Both the position numbers and the translations under genes were made by a program. Shown in pieces: positions 42,556 to 50,852 of a stretch of 64,000 bases of DNA. Positions within the stretch are counted from its first letter, which is position 1. Every line of letters begins with the position of its first letter. The stretch covers positions 36,405 to 100,404 of the forward strand of contig CALMYQ010000201.1 of assembly GCA_937873655.1 (NCBI GenBank), given 5' to 3'. Below the pieces are notes generated by a model, which saw only the letters and a program-made list of their open reading frames with translations, ran no database searches and was not told the origin of the DNA. This stretch comes from an uncultured Lewinella sp. GTDB taxonomy: Bacteria > Bacteroidota > Bacteroidia > Chitinophagales > Saprospiraceae.

Positions 42556-43998
42556 ATGAAAAAACTGCTGGCCTTCCTGCTTCCGCTGGCACTGATGAGC
42601 TATCAGCCGCATAGCGCTGACAAAGGCGAAACGCCGAACATTGTCCTCATTTTCATCGACGATCTGGGATACGGGGATGTGACCTGCAACGGCGCTCTGG
42701 ATTACCGGACGCCCATGATCGACCAACTGGCCAAGGAGGGTATGCGCTTCACCAATTTCCTGACGGCGCAGGCCGTGTGCAGTGCCTCCCGGGCGGGCCT
42801 TTTGACGGGTTGTTATCCCAACCGAATCGGTTTCTCCGGGGCCTTGTTCCCCAATGCCAAGGTCGGTATCAGCGATAAGGAAACGACCATAGCCGATATG
42901 CTGAAAAAGCAAGGCTACGCCACCTGCATCATCGGCAAATGGCATCTGGGGGATCAAAAACCCTTTCTGCCGCTGCAACACGGATTTGACGAATACCTGG
43001 GCATTCCCTATTCCAATGATATGTGGCCCATGGATTATGACGGCAAACCCGCAACCGACTGGCGCAAGAGCTCCTACCCTACCCTGCCGCTCATTGAGGG
43101 CAATGAGGTGAAACGCCATATTGAAAGCCTGGACGACCAGGGCATGCTCACATCCTGGTACACCGAACGGGCCGTGGATTTCATCCGGCGCAATAAAAAC
43201 AACCCTTTCTTCCTGTACCTGCCGCACTCGATGGCCCACGTACCGATCAACGCTTCTCCCAAATTCAGGGGCAAAAGCGGCGCCGGTTTGTTCGGCGATG
43301 TCATGATGGAGCTCGACTGGTCGATCGGAGAGGTCATGAAAACGCTGAAAGAAAACGAGCTGGATGACAACACCCTGGTCATCTTTACCAGCGACAACGG
43401 CCCCTGGATCAATTTCGGCAACCATGCGGGCAATACCGCCGGTTTCAGGGAAGCCAAAGGGGTCAGTTTTGAAGGCGGTCAGCGGGTCCCCTGCATCATG
43501 CGCTGGCCCGGCCATATTCCGGAAGGCGTGATCTGCAATCAATTGAGCTCCACCATCGACATCTTGCCGACGATTGCCAGAATAACGCATGCCGACCTGC
43601 CGAAAAACAAAATCGACGGCGTAGACATCAGCCGGCTGCTGGAGGGGCATCTCGACGAAACACCCCGGACCACCTTCTTTTATTACTACCGCAAAAACAA
43701 CCTGGAGGCCGTACGGCGCGGCAACTGGAAGCTCGTGCTACCCCACCGCGGGAGGTCGTATGAGGGCCAACTGCCCGGCAATGACGGTCACCCCGGACCA
43801 ACACCGGAGGACGTGCCCGTCAGTATGGGGCTCTACGATTTGCGCCGCGATCCGGGTGAGGAGTACGATGTACAGTCGCTATACCCAGAGAAAGTGGACG
43901 AGCTGCTGAAACTGGCCGACCTGGCCCGCAAGGAGCTTGGAGATGAGCTGGTGAAGACGGTCGGGGCGGGGAACCGGGAGATTGGGCGGGTGGAGTGA
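42556..43998 (+). CDS. Exported type I sulfatase (arylsulfatase family)
   Basis: The 480-residue enzyme has an N-terminal signal (MKKLLAFLLPLALMSYQ). It has the first metal pair in IVLIFIDDLGYGD, the sulfatase signature CSASRAGLLTG, and TCIIGKWHLG. Cys75 would be converted to formylglycine by an anaerobic SME or an FGE, neither of which is in the window. The final metal region is VIFTSDNGPW. It should remove sulfate from algal or host glycans, or from small esters. No second sulfatase is adjacent. The stop codon touches a dispersed repeat. Confidence 0.94.
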   Translation: MKKLLAFLLPLALMSYQPHSADKGETPNIVLIFIDDLGYGDVTCNGALDYRTPMIDQLAKEGMRFTNFLTAQAVCSASRAGLLTGCYPNRIGFSGALFPNAKVGISDKETTIADMLKKQGYATCIIGKWHLGDQKPFLPLQHGFDEYLGIPYSNDMWPMDYDGKPATDWRKSSYPTLPLIEGNEVKRHIESLDDQGMLTSWYTERAVDFIRRNKNNPFFLYLPHSMAHVPINASPKFRGKSGAGLFGDVMMELDWSIGEVMKTLKENELDDNTLVIFTSDNGPWINFGNHAGNTAGFREAKGVSFEGGQRVPCIMRWPGHIPEGVICNQLSSTIDILPTIARITHADLPKNKIDGVDISRLLEGHLDETPRTTFFYYYRKNNLEAVRRGNWKLVLPHRGRSYEGQLPGNDGHPGPTPEDVPVSMGLYDLRRDPGEEYDVQSLYPEKVDELLKLADLARKELGDELVKTVGAGNREIGRVE

Positions 43999-44034
43999 TG
44001 CTGCCCGCCGCCGCTCATGGGGAGCTTTGGCGGA
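43997..44034. repeat. Dispersed 38-bp palindromic (REP-like) element, copy 2
   Basis: It begins inside the sulfatase TGA stop and is 35/38 identical to 33756-33793. The following 100 bases hold degenerate heptads (ACTGCCA) and no gene. Confidence 0.75.
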
Positions 44035-44148
44035 TGCTGGATGCTGCACTTCGACTTCGCTCAGTGTAAAGATGCTGGATACTGCAGGACTGCCAACTGG
44101 AGACTGCCAACTAAAAGAAAAGCCATAGCCCCGCCTTACGATTTGCGG

Positions 44149-45501
44149 CTAAAATCCATAGTTTTTTGAAGCGTCATCTAATACCAGCACCCAATCCTGG
44201 CCGTAGCCGGAGGTAGGCGGTTTGAACTGTTGAGTACCGCGGTTCTTCACGGATTCCAGTTGGGTTGCTTCCCCTTTCCGGGGATTGTACCAATAGGCGT
44301 TGAGGGAATCTCCGCTGATTTTTCCCAGGTTGACGGTGAAAGGCTTGCCGGCTGCGCTGTATACAAAAAGGTAGTCCTTACCACGGGTAGCCTGGATGCG
44401 TTCGGCGGCCCAGTAATCGTTTTCCACGATCAGGGATTGGTCGGGTACCCGGTCGAGGGCCGGCCGCGATTCCATAAGTTTGCGGACGTACTTCATCTGC
44501 CCGGCGCCGGGCAGGTCCAGCGCTTCCTGCCAGTAAACATGGGGGCCATTGACGGCCGGCCGGTAAGGTGAATACATTTGCCAGATATCGTGACACCCGT
44601 AGGTTGCTCCGAAGGCGCCGGAAAAGATGGTCAGGTATATGGACTTTCGCACATCCAGCGCGTTGGACGTTCCGAGCTCGCGGGCGTTAAAACACACGGG
44701 ATGATCCTCGTAGATCGGTTCCCCGTCGATGACCGGTTTGGCGGGATTCAGGTAATAAGCCCGTTGTATGAAATCGTAGACGTTGTTATCCCGGCAATGG
44801 CCGGTCTGGAACATATTGAAATCGAGCCAGTCGTCGTTGTGAAACCATTCGGCCGAGCCTTTTTCCGCAGGTTGCGGGTGGAAGCCAATCAGGACCTGGT
44901 CGTTACCGCCGGCGCCTTCGGCTACCCCAGCCGCCATCGCTCTCCAGATGGCCAGGTCCCGATCATTGCGCGGATTGCGGTCGCCGCCCAACAGCCAGAT
45001 CACATTTTTGCGGTTCTTGTACCGGGCGCCGATCCATTTGCCGTACACCCCGGCATTTTCAGGTGTGAACACTTCAGGGCCGTTCCCCCAGGTATTTTTG
45101 AAGACCTTATCCCCCCAGGTGGGCAGCAGGGCGATCACCAGGCCCGCTTCAGCCGCCTGATCTATGATATAATCGACATGCTGAAAATACTGTTCGTTGG
45201 GTTGCCTCGGGTCATCGTTGATCAGGGGCAGATCGCCTTCCGGATTGGGTATGTGCAGCCCGTCGAATTCGGCCAGCGCTACCGCCTGGATCACGGTAAA
45301 ACCCTGCTCAGCCCGCTTTTTGAGGTAATAGACCGCCTGTTCCTTGTTCAAGCGGTGGAACAGCTCCCAGGCGGTATCGCCCATCCAGAAAAAGGGTTTA
45401 CCGTCGCGCAGGATGAAACGATGGTTATCGCTGACCCTGAATTGAGCCGTTGCAGCCAGTGCAAACAGCAGGAAAAATGCCGGTAGAAGCTTTCTTTTCA
45501 T
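44149..45501 (-). CDS. GH140-like glycoside hydrolase (DUF4038 family), exported
   Basis: The 450-residue protein has a signal peptide ending AATAQ and then FRVSDNHRFILRDGKPFFWM and GDTAWELFHRLNKEQA, the hallmark of the DUF4038/apiosidase-like family. Further blocks are NVIWLLGGDRNPRND and KPVIDGEPIYEDHPV, in which the Asp and Glu are catalytic candidates. A small C-terminal beta domain follows (KDYLFVYSAAGKPFTV). GH140 members remove apiose from rhamnogalacturonan II. Specificity here is inferred only from the family. The MFS transporter gene lies just upstream on the same strand (33 bases). Confidence 0.87.
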   Translation of the reverse strand: MKRKLLPAFFLLFALAATAQFRVSDNHRFILRDGKPFFWMGDTAWELFHRLNKEQAVYYLKKRAEQGFTVIQAVALAEFDGLHIPNPEGDLPLINDDPRQPNEQYFQHVDYIIDQAAEAGLVIALLPTWGDKVFKNTWGNGPEVFTPENAGVYGKWIGARYKNRKNVIWLLGGDRNPRNDRDLAIWRAMAAGVAEGAGGNDQVLIGFHPQPAEKGSAEWFHNDDWLDFNMFQTGHCRDNNVYDFIQRAYYLNPAKPVIDGEPIYEDHPVCFNARELGTSNALDVRKSIYLTIFSGAFGATYGCHDIWQMYSPYRPAVNGPHVYWQEALDLPGAGQMKYVRKLMESRPALDRVPDQSLIVENDYWAAERIQATRGKDYLFVYSAAGKPFTVNLGKISGDSLNAYWYNPRKGEATQLESVKNRGTQQFKPPTSGYGQDWVLVLDDASKNYGF

Positions 45502-45534
45502 AATCTATACATCCGGAATGTTATCGAGAACGAG

Positions 45535-46878
45535 TTATTTCCGAGCAAAAGTGACATCCACGTCCCGGTCATCCACCCGAAGGCTCAGCAACCCTGCCAG
45601 GAACATGGAAACCCCGCCGATGATCAGGGCGTAAACGGGAACGCTGTCAAATAAAATTTTCAGCAAAAATCCCAGAATACCCGCTGCAACGATCTGCGGA
45701 ATGACGATAAAGAAGTTGAACACGCCCATATAATACCCCATTTTATCGGCGGGCAGGATGCTGGACAACATGGCATAAGGCATGGACAGGATGCTGGCCC
45801 AGGCGATCCCCACGCCCACCATGGAAACCAGCAACAGGTTGGGGTCCTTGATAAAATAAATCGAGATGAGGCCCAGGCCGCCGCAAAACAGCGCCAGCAT
45901 ATGGGTCACTCTGCGGCTGGTCCTTTTGGCGACGACCGGGAGGAGAAAAGCCACCAAGGCGGCAATGCCGTTGTATACGGCAAAACAGATCCCGACCCAA
46001 TCGGCGCCCTGGTTGTAGATTTCCGAGGTCGTATCCGTACTGCCGTAAATATGGCTGGTGACCGCGGAAGTGGTGTAGATCCACATGGCAAACAGCGCAA
46101 ACCAGGAGAAGAACTGGACCAGGGACAACTGGACCATAGTCAGCGGCATCTTGAATATGCCCAGAAAAGACTCCCTGAGGCCGTCCCAGATCCCGACCCC
46201 GGCATTTTCGGCCTTTAAGGCTTCAATGTCATCTGGGGGATATTCCTGGGTTTTGAGAACCGTCCACATTACGGCGCTGAAATAGGCGAACCCGCCCACG
46301 TAAAAGGACCATTTCACCGCATCCGGGATCATGCCTGCCGGGGCTGTATTGGCCAGGCCGAACCAGTTTGTAAAAATATAGGGAAGCGCAGAGGCTATGA
46401 CGGCGCCTGTTCCGATAAAAAAGCTTTGCATGGCAAACCCGCTCGTTCGCTGTTCATTGGGGAGCATATCGCCCACAAATGCCCTAAAGGGTTCCATGCT
46501 GATGTTGATCGAAGCGTCCATCAACCAGAGGGTAAGGACGGCCATCCAAAGGGCGGATGCATTCGGCATCAGCAACAGCGCCAAGGTAGCCAGGATGGCG
46601 CCCGCTGCAAAAAACGGACGGCGTCTGCCCCATTTCGGCAGCCAGGTCCGGTCGCTGTAGTAACCGATAATGGGCTGGACCAGGAGGCCGGTAACGGGCG
46701 CGGCCAGCCAGAGGATGGGCAATTCGTCCTGGGAGGCGCCCAGTTTTTCAAAGATCCGGCTTACGTTGGCGTTTTGCAGGGCAAAGCCGAATTGAATGCC
46801 CAGGAAGCCGAAGCTCATATTCCAGATCTGCCAGAAGGACAGATGCGGCTTCTTCGAACTGATCGATACTTTAGTCAT
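45535..46878 (-). CDS. MFS sugar transporter (SLC45/sucrose-maltose type)
   Basis: The 447-residue protein has 12 predicted membrane helices. The first loop motif is GYYSDRTWLPKWGRRRPFFA, the variant of the MFS A-motif typical of sucrose/maltose proton symporters. It should import a disaccharide or a product released by exported hydrolases. It lies 33 bases upstream of the GH140-like gene, so the two probably form an operon. Confidence 0.88.
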   Translation of the reverse strand: MTKVSISSKKPHLSFWQIWNMSFGFLGIQFGFALQNANVSRIFEKLGASQDELPILWLAAPVTGLLVQPIIGYYSDRTWLPKWGRRRPFFAAGAILATLALLLMPNASALWMAVLTLWLMDASINISMEPFRAFVGDMLPNEQRTSGFAMQSFFIGTGAVIASALPYIFTNWFGLANTAPAGMIPDAVKWSFYVGGFAYFSAVMWTVLKTQEYPPDDIEALKAENAGVGIWDGLRESFLGIFKMPLTMVQLSLVQFFSWFALFAMWIYTTSAVTSHIYGSTDTTSEIYNQGADWVGICFAVYNGIAALVAFLLPVVAKRTSRRVTHMLALFCGGLGLISIYFIKDPNLLLVSMVGVGIAWASILSMPYAMLSSILPADKMGYYMGVFNFFIVIPQIVAAGILGFLLKILFDSVPVYALIIGGVSMFLAGLLSLRVDDRDVDVTFARK

Positions 46879-46992
46879 CGCTTAAAGTTGCTGCTTTCCT
46901 TCAACGGCCGTTTCCGGAAAGGTTATTGGTCCACTTTAGTTTCGTTCCGGCTAAAGTAAAAATTCTTTTGGAAATGAACGCGGGAAAGGTTG

Positions 46993-47601
46993 CTAACGGA
47001 ATACCTCCATCAGGTCGACGTCGAGGTCAGGAAAGATGGTCGGCCGGAGCGGGTCTTCGTCCGTCACCGGTGCAAGGCCGACGAACTTGCCGGTTTCATC
47101 CAGGATATAGATCAAAACCACCCGATCCTGGGGACTGACCAGCCAGTATTCGCGTACGCCGGCCTCTTCATATACCTGGTATTTGTCCCGCATTTCCCGT
47201 TTGGAATTACCAGGCGAAAGGATCTCGATGATCAGGTCCGGCGCGCCGTTGCAGCCTTGTTCATCCAGTTTGGATTCGTCGCAAATCACGCAAAGGTCGG
47301 GTTGGACGACCGTTGTGGTCTGGCCTTTTTTACGGGATACCGGTAGACGGACGTCAAAAGGCGCAGAAAAGACCTGGCATTTTTTTTCGAGAAAATAGTT
47401 GGCAAATTGCCTTGTAAAAGCGGTTGCGGCACGCTGATGCGACAGATTCGGCGCAGGGCTCATTTTGAAGAGCCTGCCCCGGATCAATTCGACCCTTTCG
47501 CGAAATTGCCATACCAGATAGTCCGCATAGGTATAGGATCCTTCCGGGTCGAGTTGGGAAAGGTCGGTGATGATGGTACGGCTTGTATCGGCAGCGGGCA
47601 T
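46993..47601 (-). CDS. Uma2-family protein (PD-(D/E)xK nuclease fold, DUF820)
   Basis: The 202-residue protein has the family blocks YLVWQFRERVELIRGRLFKM, VQPDLCVICD, and APDLIIEILSPGNSKREMRDK followed by YQVYEEAGVREYWLV. The D...ExL pattern is the nuclease-like core. Members are very common in cyanobacteria and some Bacteroidota, and their role is unsettled. It has its own -7 box upstream, so it is likely separate from the CHAT gene. Confidence 0.9.
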   Translation of the reverse strand: MPAADTSRTIITDLSQLDPEGSYTYADYLVWQFRERVELIRGRLFKMSPAPNLSHQRAATAFTRQFANYFLEKKCQVFSAPFDVRLPVSRKKGQTTTVVQPDLCVICDESKLDEQGCNGAPDLIIEILSPGNSKREMRDKYQVYEEAGVREYWLVSPQDRVVLIYILDETGKFVGLAPVTDEDPLRPTIFPDLDVDLMEVFR

Positions 47602-47615
47602 GAAAATGTTTTATA

Positions 47616-47623
47616 CAAAGGTA
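47616..47623 (-). promoter_or_regulatory. Possible promoter of the Uma2 gene
   Basis: An exact TACCTTTG -7 box lies on the minus strand 15-22 bases before the ATG; no TTTG lies at the right distance upstream. Confidence 0.35.
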
Positions 47624-47650
47624 CAACATTTCAAGGACAAATCTTATGCA

Positions 47651-50563
47651 TCAGGACGAGGCATGAACCGCCTGCTTCACGGGCGTCCGGGTCATTTGCG
47701 GCGGTTTTCTGCGGAACCGGTAGATCAGCAAAAATGCGATACCGAGCAGGAGGCCTGCCCCGACCAGTTTCAGCCAGGCTACGGGGTGAAAAACGGGTTC
47801 CATGCCGCCTACGGGTGCGAAGGCGGCCCAATACACCGGGTGGGCGTTCAGGGGGTCGCCATCCGACTGGATTTGAGCCAGTTTGGCCCTGCGCATGGCC
47901 TCGCTTTTGGGGAGGCCGTTCTTAATGCCCTGATAAAAGCCTGCCATGATGCGGCGGTTGGCATCGTCGTTGATCTGCCAGAGGGTTGTGATCACGCTGC
48001 GCGCGCCGGCAAAGAAGAAGCCCCGTGCGAGGCTGATCATGCCTTCGCCTTCGTAGAGTTTTCCGATAGCCGTTTCGCAGGCGCTGAGCACCACCATTTC
48101 GGCGGCAAGGTCCATGCTGTAAAGGTCTTTGACAAACAGGGAATCATAGCCTCCCTGATCGTTGGCAAACACAATAAAGGAGAACTCCCCTTCCGAGCTG
48201 TTGGCCTGCGCATGGGTAGACAGGTGGATGATCCCGGCTGTGGGAGCGAATTGGGCCCAATTGCCGAGGTTGGCGTTTTCATTGAGGTATTTCCGGCCGC
48301 CTACCGAATTAAAGGCATCTTCCACCACTTCCCGGTTGTTGGCCAGTGCGCCGAATCCTCCTTTGCCGGTGAAGGCGGGTGCAAACCCCACAAATTGACG
48401 GCCGGCGCCCTTCACCGGGCGTGCAGCGAGCATATGCTGCACGGTCGCCGACCAGGTATAGCTGATGTTGTAATCCTTAACCAGGTAGGGATAGTCCCTG
48501 AACCGGGCGTCATTCCGGGGTTGGGTCAGCAGGGCGTCAAAAGGCAAAAAACCCAGGGCCCCGCTGGGGACGATCATCAGATTTTCCGGCAGCCCCGTTG
48601 CCGCCACTGGTGCAAAAAGCTTATCGTATAATTTAAATCCGAGGTCGCTGTAAACCTGGCTGAGCGCTGACCGGTCGGCGCCCGGCATCTGGAAACCCTC
48701 GATAGCATTCCGGAATTCGGTCACCCATTCATTGAGCGGAAAATCGCGGTCGATGGCCAGCCATTCAAACCGGTCGGCGGTGACGACAAAGACGTAAATA
48801 TGCTGCTCGCCCGTAAAGTAATTGATGAAAGCCTCGTCCGCGTGCAGGTTCGAACGGATATCCGCCAGCGTAGCTACCCGGTACCCGGACTTGAGGTCGT
48901 AATACCTGCGGTTGTCCTGGTCGAGCTGGGCGACCCAGGCGGTGTAGGCCTGGCGGCGATCCAGCACGCGGGTTTCCAGTTCCTGGATTTGCGCTGCGGG
49001 TTCGCCGTCCGACCGGGCGTCAAACAGGCGTTTTTCCGCCACGGCAATGGCAGCCTGCAGTTCCCTTTCCCGCTCCATCACGCTATCCGGAAGGCTCGAC
49101 AGGTTGTTGGCCATCGACCGGTGGAAGGCTTCCAGCAACAGTACGCTTTTGCTTCGTTCTGCAACGGCCAATGCGCGTTCCTCGTATGCCTGTTGGCCGG
49201 TGCGCTGCCATAATTTAAGGGCAATGCCCATCGCTTCTTCGCTGCGGCGGCGGCTTTCCTCTGCTTTTTCCAATTGAGAGCTTTCGAAGGGGAAGGTTTG
49301 CCGCAGCAATTTTTCCACTTCGAATACGAGTTCATGGCATTGCAGGGCCGACTCCAGATCGATCAGGTTTCCGGCGGCATCAAACCGCTCCTGCAATGCC
49401 TGGGCTTTGCTGAGCAGGGTTTCCTGTATTGTTTTTTCGGCGTAGAAGGTAGCGGCTTTCGGGTTATCGGTCAGTTCACACGGATCAAAATCAGGGAGGA
49501 TCGACTGCAGTGCTTTCTGGTGCAGGACCAGCGCATCATCGTGCCGGCCGCGCAGCGATTCCATGGCGGCCCAGGAATTGTAGACCCTGGCCAGGTCGCG
49601 GGACTGGCCGGAGGGCAGCAGGTCAAGCAAGTATTGGCGGGCTGCCCGGTAGGCGTTTTCCGCTTCCGTAAAATTGCCGGTGCGGACATAGATATCGCCT
49701 TTCAGCCATTCGATGATGGATAACCGGCCTTTGATCCCCTGATAACCGGCCGCGAGAATGGCGCCGAATGCTTTTTCGGTTCCTTCGGCGTTCTTTAAAG
49801 CTTCCGGATACCGGTTGAGGTCGGTATTGGCCTTGAGCAGGTTGCCGTTGAGCAATCCCACAGAAAAAGGGTTCAATCCTTTCAGATCCAGTCCTTCCCG
49901 GCAAATGGCGACTGCTTTTCCCGGATCCTTTTTCGCGATGTGGAGCGCCGCCAGGTCGTTGTAGGCCTGGGCGGCCAGGTCGTATTCTTTTTCGCGCAAA
50001 GCAATGCCTTTGAAACGCTCAAGCAGCAATTCGGCGGCGCGGTAATCGCCTAATTTGGTGTAGAGGTTCCCCAATTCTTCAAAAAGGTAAATGGCCACAT
50101 CCAGGTTGTCCTGCTGGAGGCGGTCCACCAGGATCTGGCGGGCTCGTTCGTAATAGTTGGCGGCCTCCCGGTATTGTTCGAAGCTGTAATTGAAGGTGTA
50201 AGCTACATTGACATAAAGCCAACCGGCCTGGTCCCATTCCTCATAGTTTTCGGGGTGTTTCCAGTTGTTGGCGGGAAAACAGCGACGGAAAATGGCCATG
50301 GCCTGTTCCGGGTCGCCCAATTGGTCGCGGAAGATCTTGGCCACCTGCTTGCATCCGGCAATCCAGTCCTTCAGCGCACCTTCCTGTTCAAAAGCTTTAC
50401 GGGCATGATCAAGCGCCATCGATACGCTATCGGGGTTGTTGTGCTTTGCTGCAACGGCGGCGGTTTCAATCCATGTTTCTCCGGATTGGGCCAATGCAGG
50501 TGTCCGCAACAAGACCAGCAAAATGGACGCAAAAGCGAAAAGTGTGAGGATTCGGGGACGCAT
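47651..50563 (-). CDS. Exported TPR-CHAT protein with C-terminal membrane anchor
   Basis: The 970-residue protein starts with a signal peptide (LFAFASILLVLLRTPALAQ). Residues 30-440 are TPR repeats, including DYRAAELLLERFKGIALREK and YDLAAQAYNDLAALHIAKKD. A coiled linker follows, and then a CHAT caspase-like domain (about 570-900) with catalytic His784 in IHLSTHAQ and Cys829 in VVLSACETAIG. The end holds one membrane segment (LVGAGLLLGIAFLLIYRF) and a basic tail. With a cleaved signal peptide, the protease would face the periplasm. CHAT proteases act in defence, cell death and TPR-sensing roles. No trained partner is known here, but an exported anchored protein is encoded upstream. Confidence 0.9.
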   Translation of the reverse strand: MRPRILTLFAFASILLVLLRTPALAQSGETWIETAAVAAKHNNPDSVSMALDHARKAFEQEGALKDWIAGCKQVAKIFRDQLGDPEQAMAIFRRCFPANNWKHPENYEEWDQAGWLYVNVAYTFNYSFEQYREAANYYERARQILVDRLQQDNLDVAIYLFEELGNLYTKLGDYRAAELLLERFKGIALREKEYDLAAQAYNDLAALHIAKKDPGKAVAICREGLDLKGLNPFSVGLLNGNLLKANTDLNRYPEALKNAEGTEKAFGAILAAGYQGIKGRLSIIEWLKGDIYVRTGNFTEAENAYRAARQYLLDLLPSGQSRDLARVYNSWAAMESLRGRHDDALVLHQKALQSILPDFDPCELTDNPKAATFYAEKTIQETLLSKAQALQERFDAAGNLIDLESALQCHELVFEVEKLLRQTFPFESSQLEKAEESRRRSEEAMGIALKLWQRTGQQAYEERALAVAERSKSVLLLEAFHRSMANNLSSLPDSVMERERELQAAIAVAEKRLFDARSDGEPAAQIQELETRVLDRRQAYTAWVAQLDQDNRRYYDLKSGYRVATLADIRSNLHADEAFINYFTGEQHIYVFVVTADRFEWLAIDRDFPLNEWVTEFRNAIEGFQMPGADRSALSQVYSDLGFKLYDKLFAPVAATGLPENLMIVPSGALGFLPFDALLTQPRNDARFRDYPYLVKDYNISYTWSATVQHMLAARPVKGAGRQFVGFAPAFTGKGGFGALANNREVVEDAFNSVGGRKYLNENANLGNWAQFAPTAGIIHLSTHAQANSSEGEFSFIVFANDQGGYDSLFVKDLYSMDLAAEMVVLSACETAIGKLYEGEGMISLARGFFFAGARSVITTLWQINDDANRRIMAGFYQGIKNGLPKSEAMRRAKLAQIQSDGDPLNAHPVYWAAFAPVGGMEPVFHPVAWLKLVGAGLLLGIAFLLIYRFRRKPPQMTRTPVKQAVHASS

Positions 50564-50587
50564 GTTTTCGGTTTTTTGGAGAAATGA

Positions 50588-50852
50588 GTCGGTTGTCAGT
50601 TGTCAGTTGTAAGTTGTAAGTCGTAAGTCGTAAGTTGTCAGTGGTTAGGGTGATAACGGGGTGGGGATCTTGGAAGTTCCCGTGGATTGCCGAAAAATCG
50701 ACCGGGCCGGCCAGGGATTATTCCTCCCTGCTTATGGGTTGACTTCGGCCTCCGTGGCTGACGGCGTCAGCGTCGCTCAGTCACCTGACTTAGGACTTGC
50801 AACCTGCCTGCCGGCAGGCGGGCTTACGACTTATAACTTACACCTTACGACT
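50588..50852. repeat. Inverted heptad clusters around a 180-base spacer
   Basis: The cluster 50588-50641 reads as seven-base units GTTGTCA, GTTGTAA and GTCGTAA. The cluster 50819-50849 holds the reverse complement type (CTTACGACTTATAACTTAC). Between them lie short hairpins, among them the 14-base palindrome GCCTGCCGGCAGGC near 50807. No gene is seen here; the region separates the CHAT gene from its upstream neighbour. Confidence 0.7.

Noticed and set aside
32098..46878. A single polysaccharide-utilization locus
   Set aside because: GH13, mutarotase, sulfatase, GH140 and the sugar transporter are separated by unrelated genes on both strands, and there is no SusCD pair among them.
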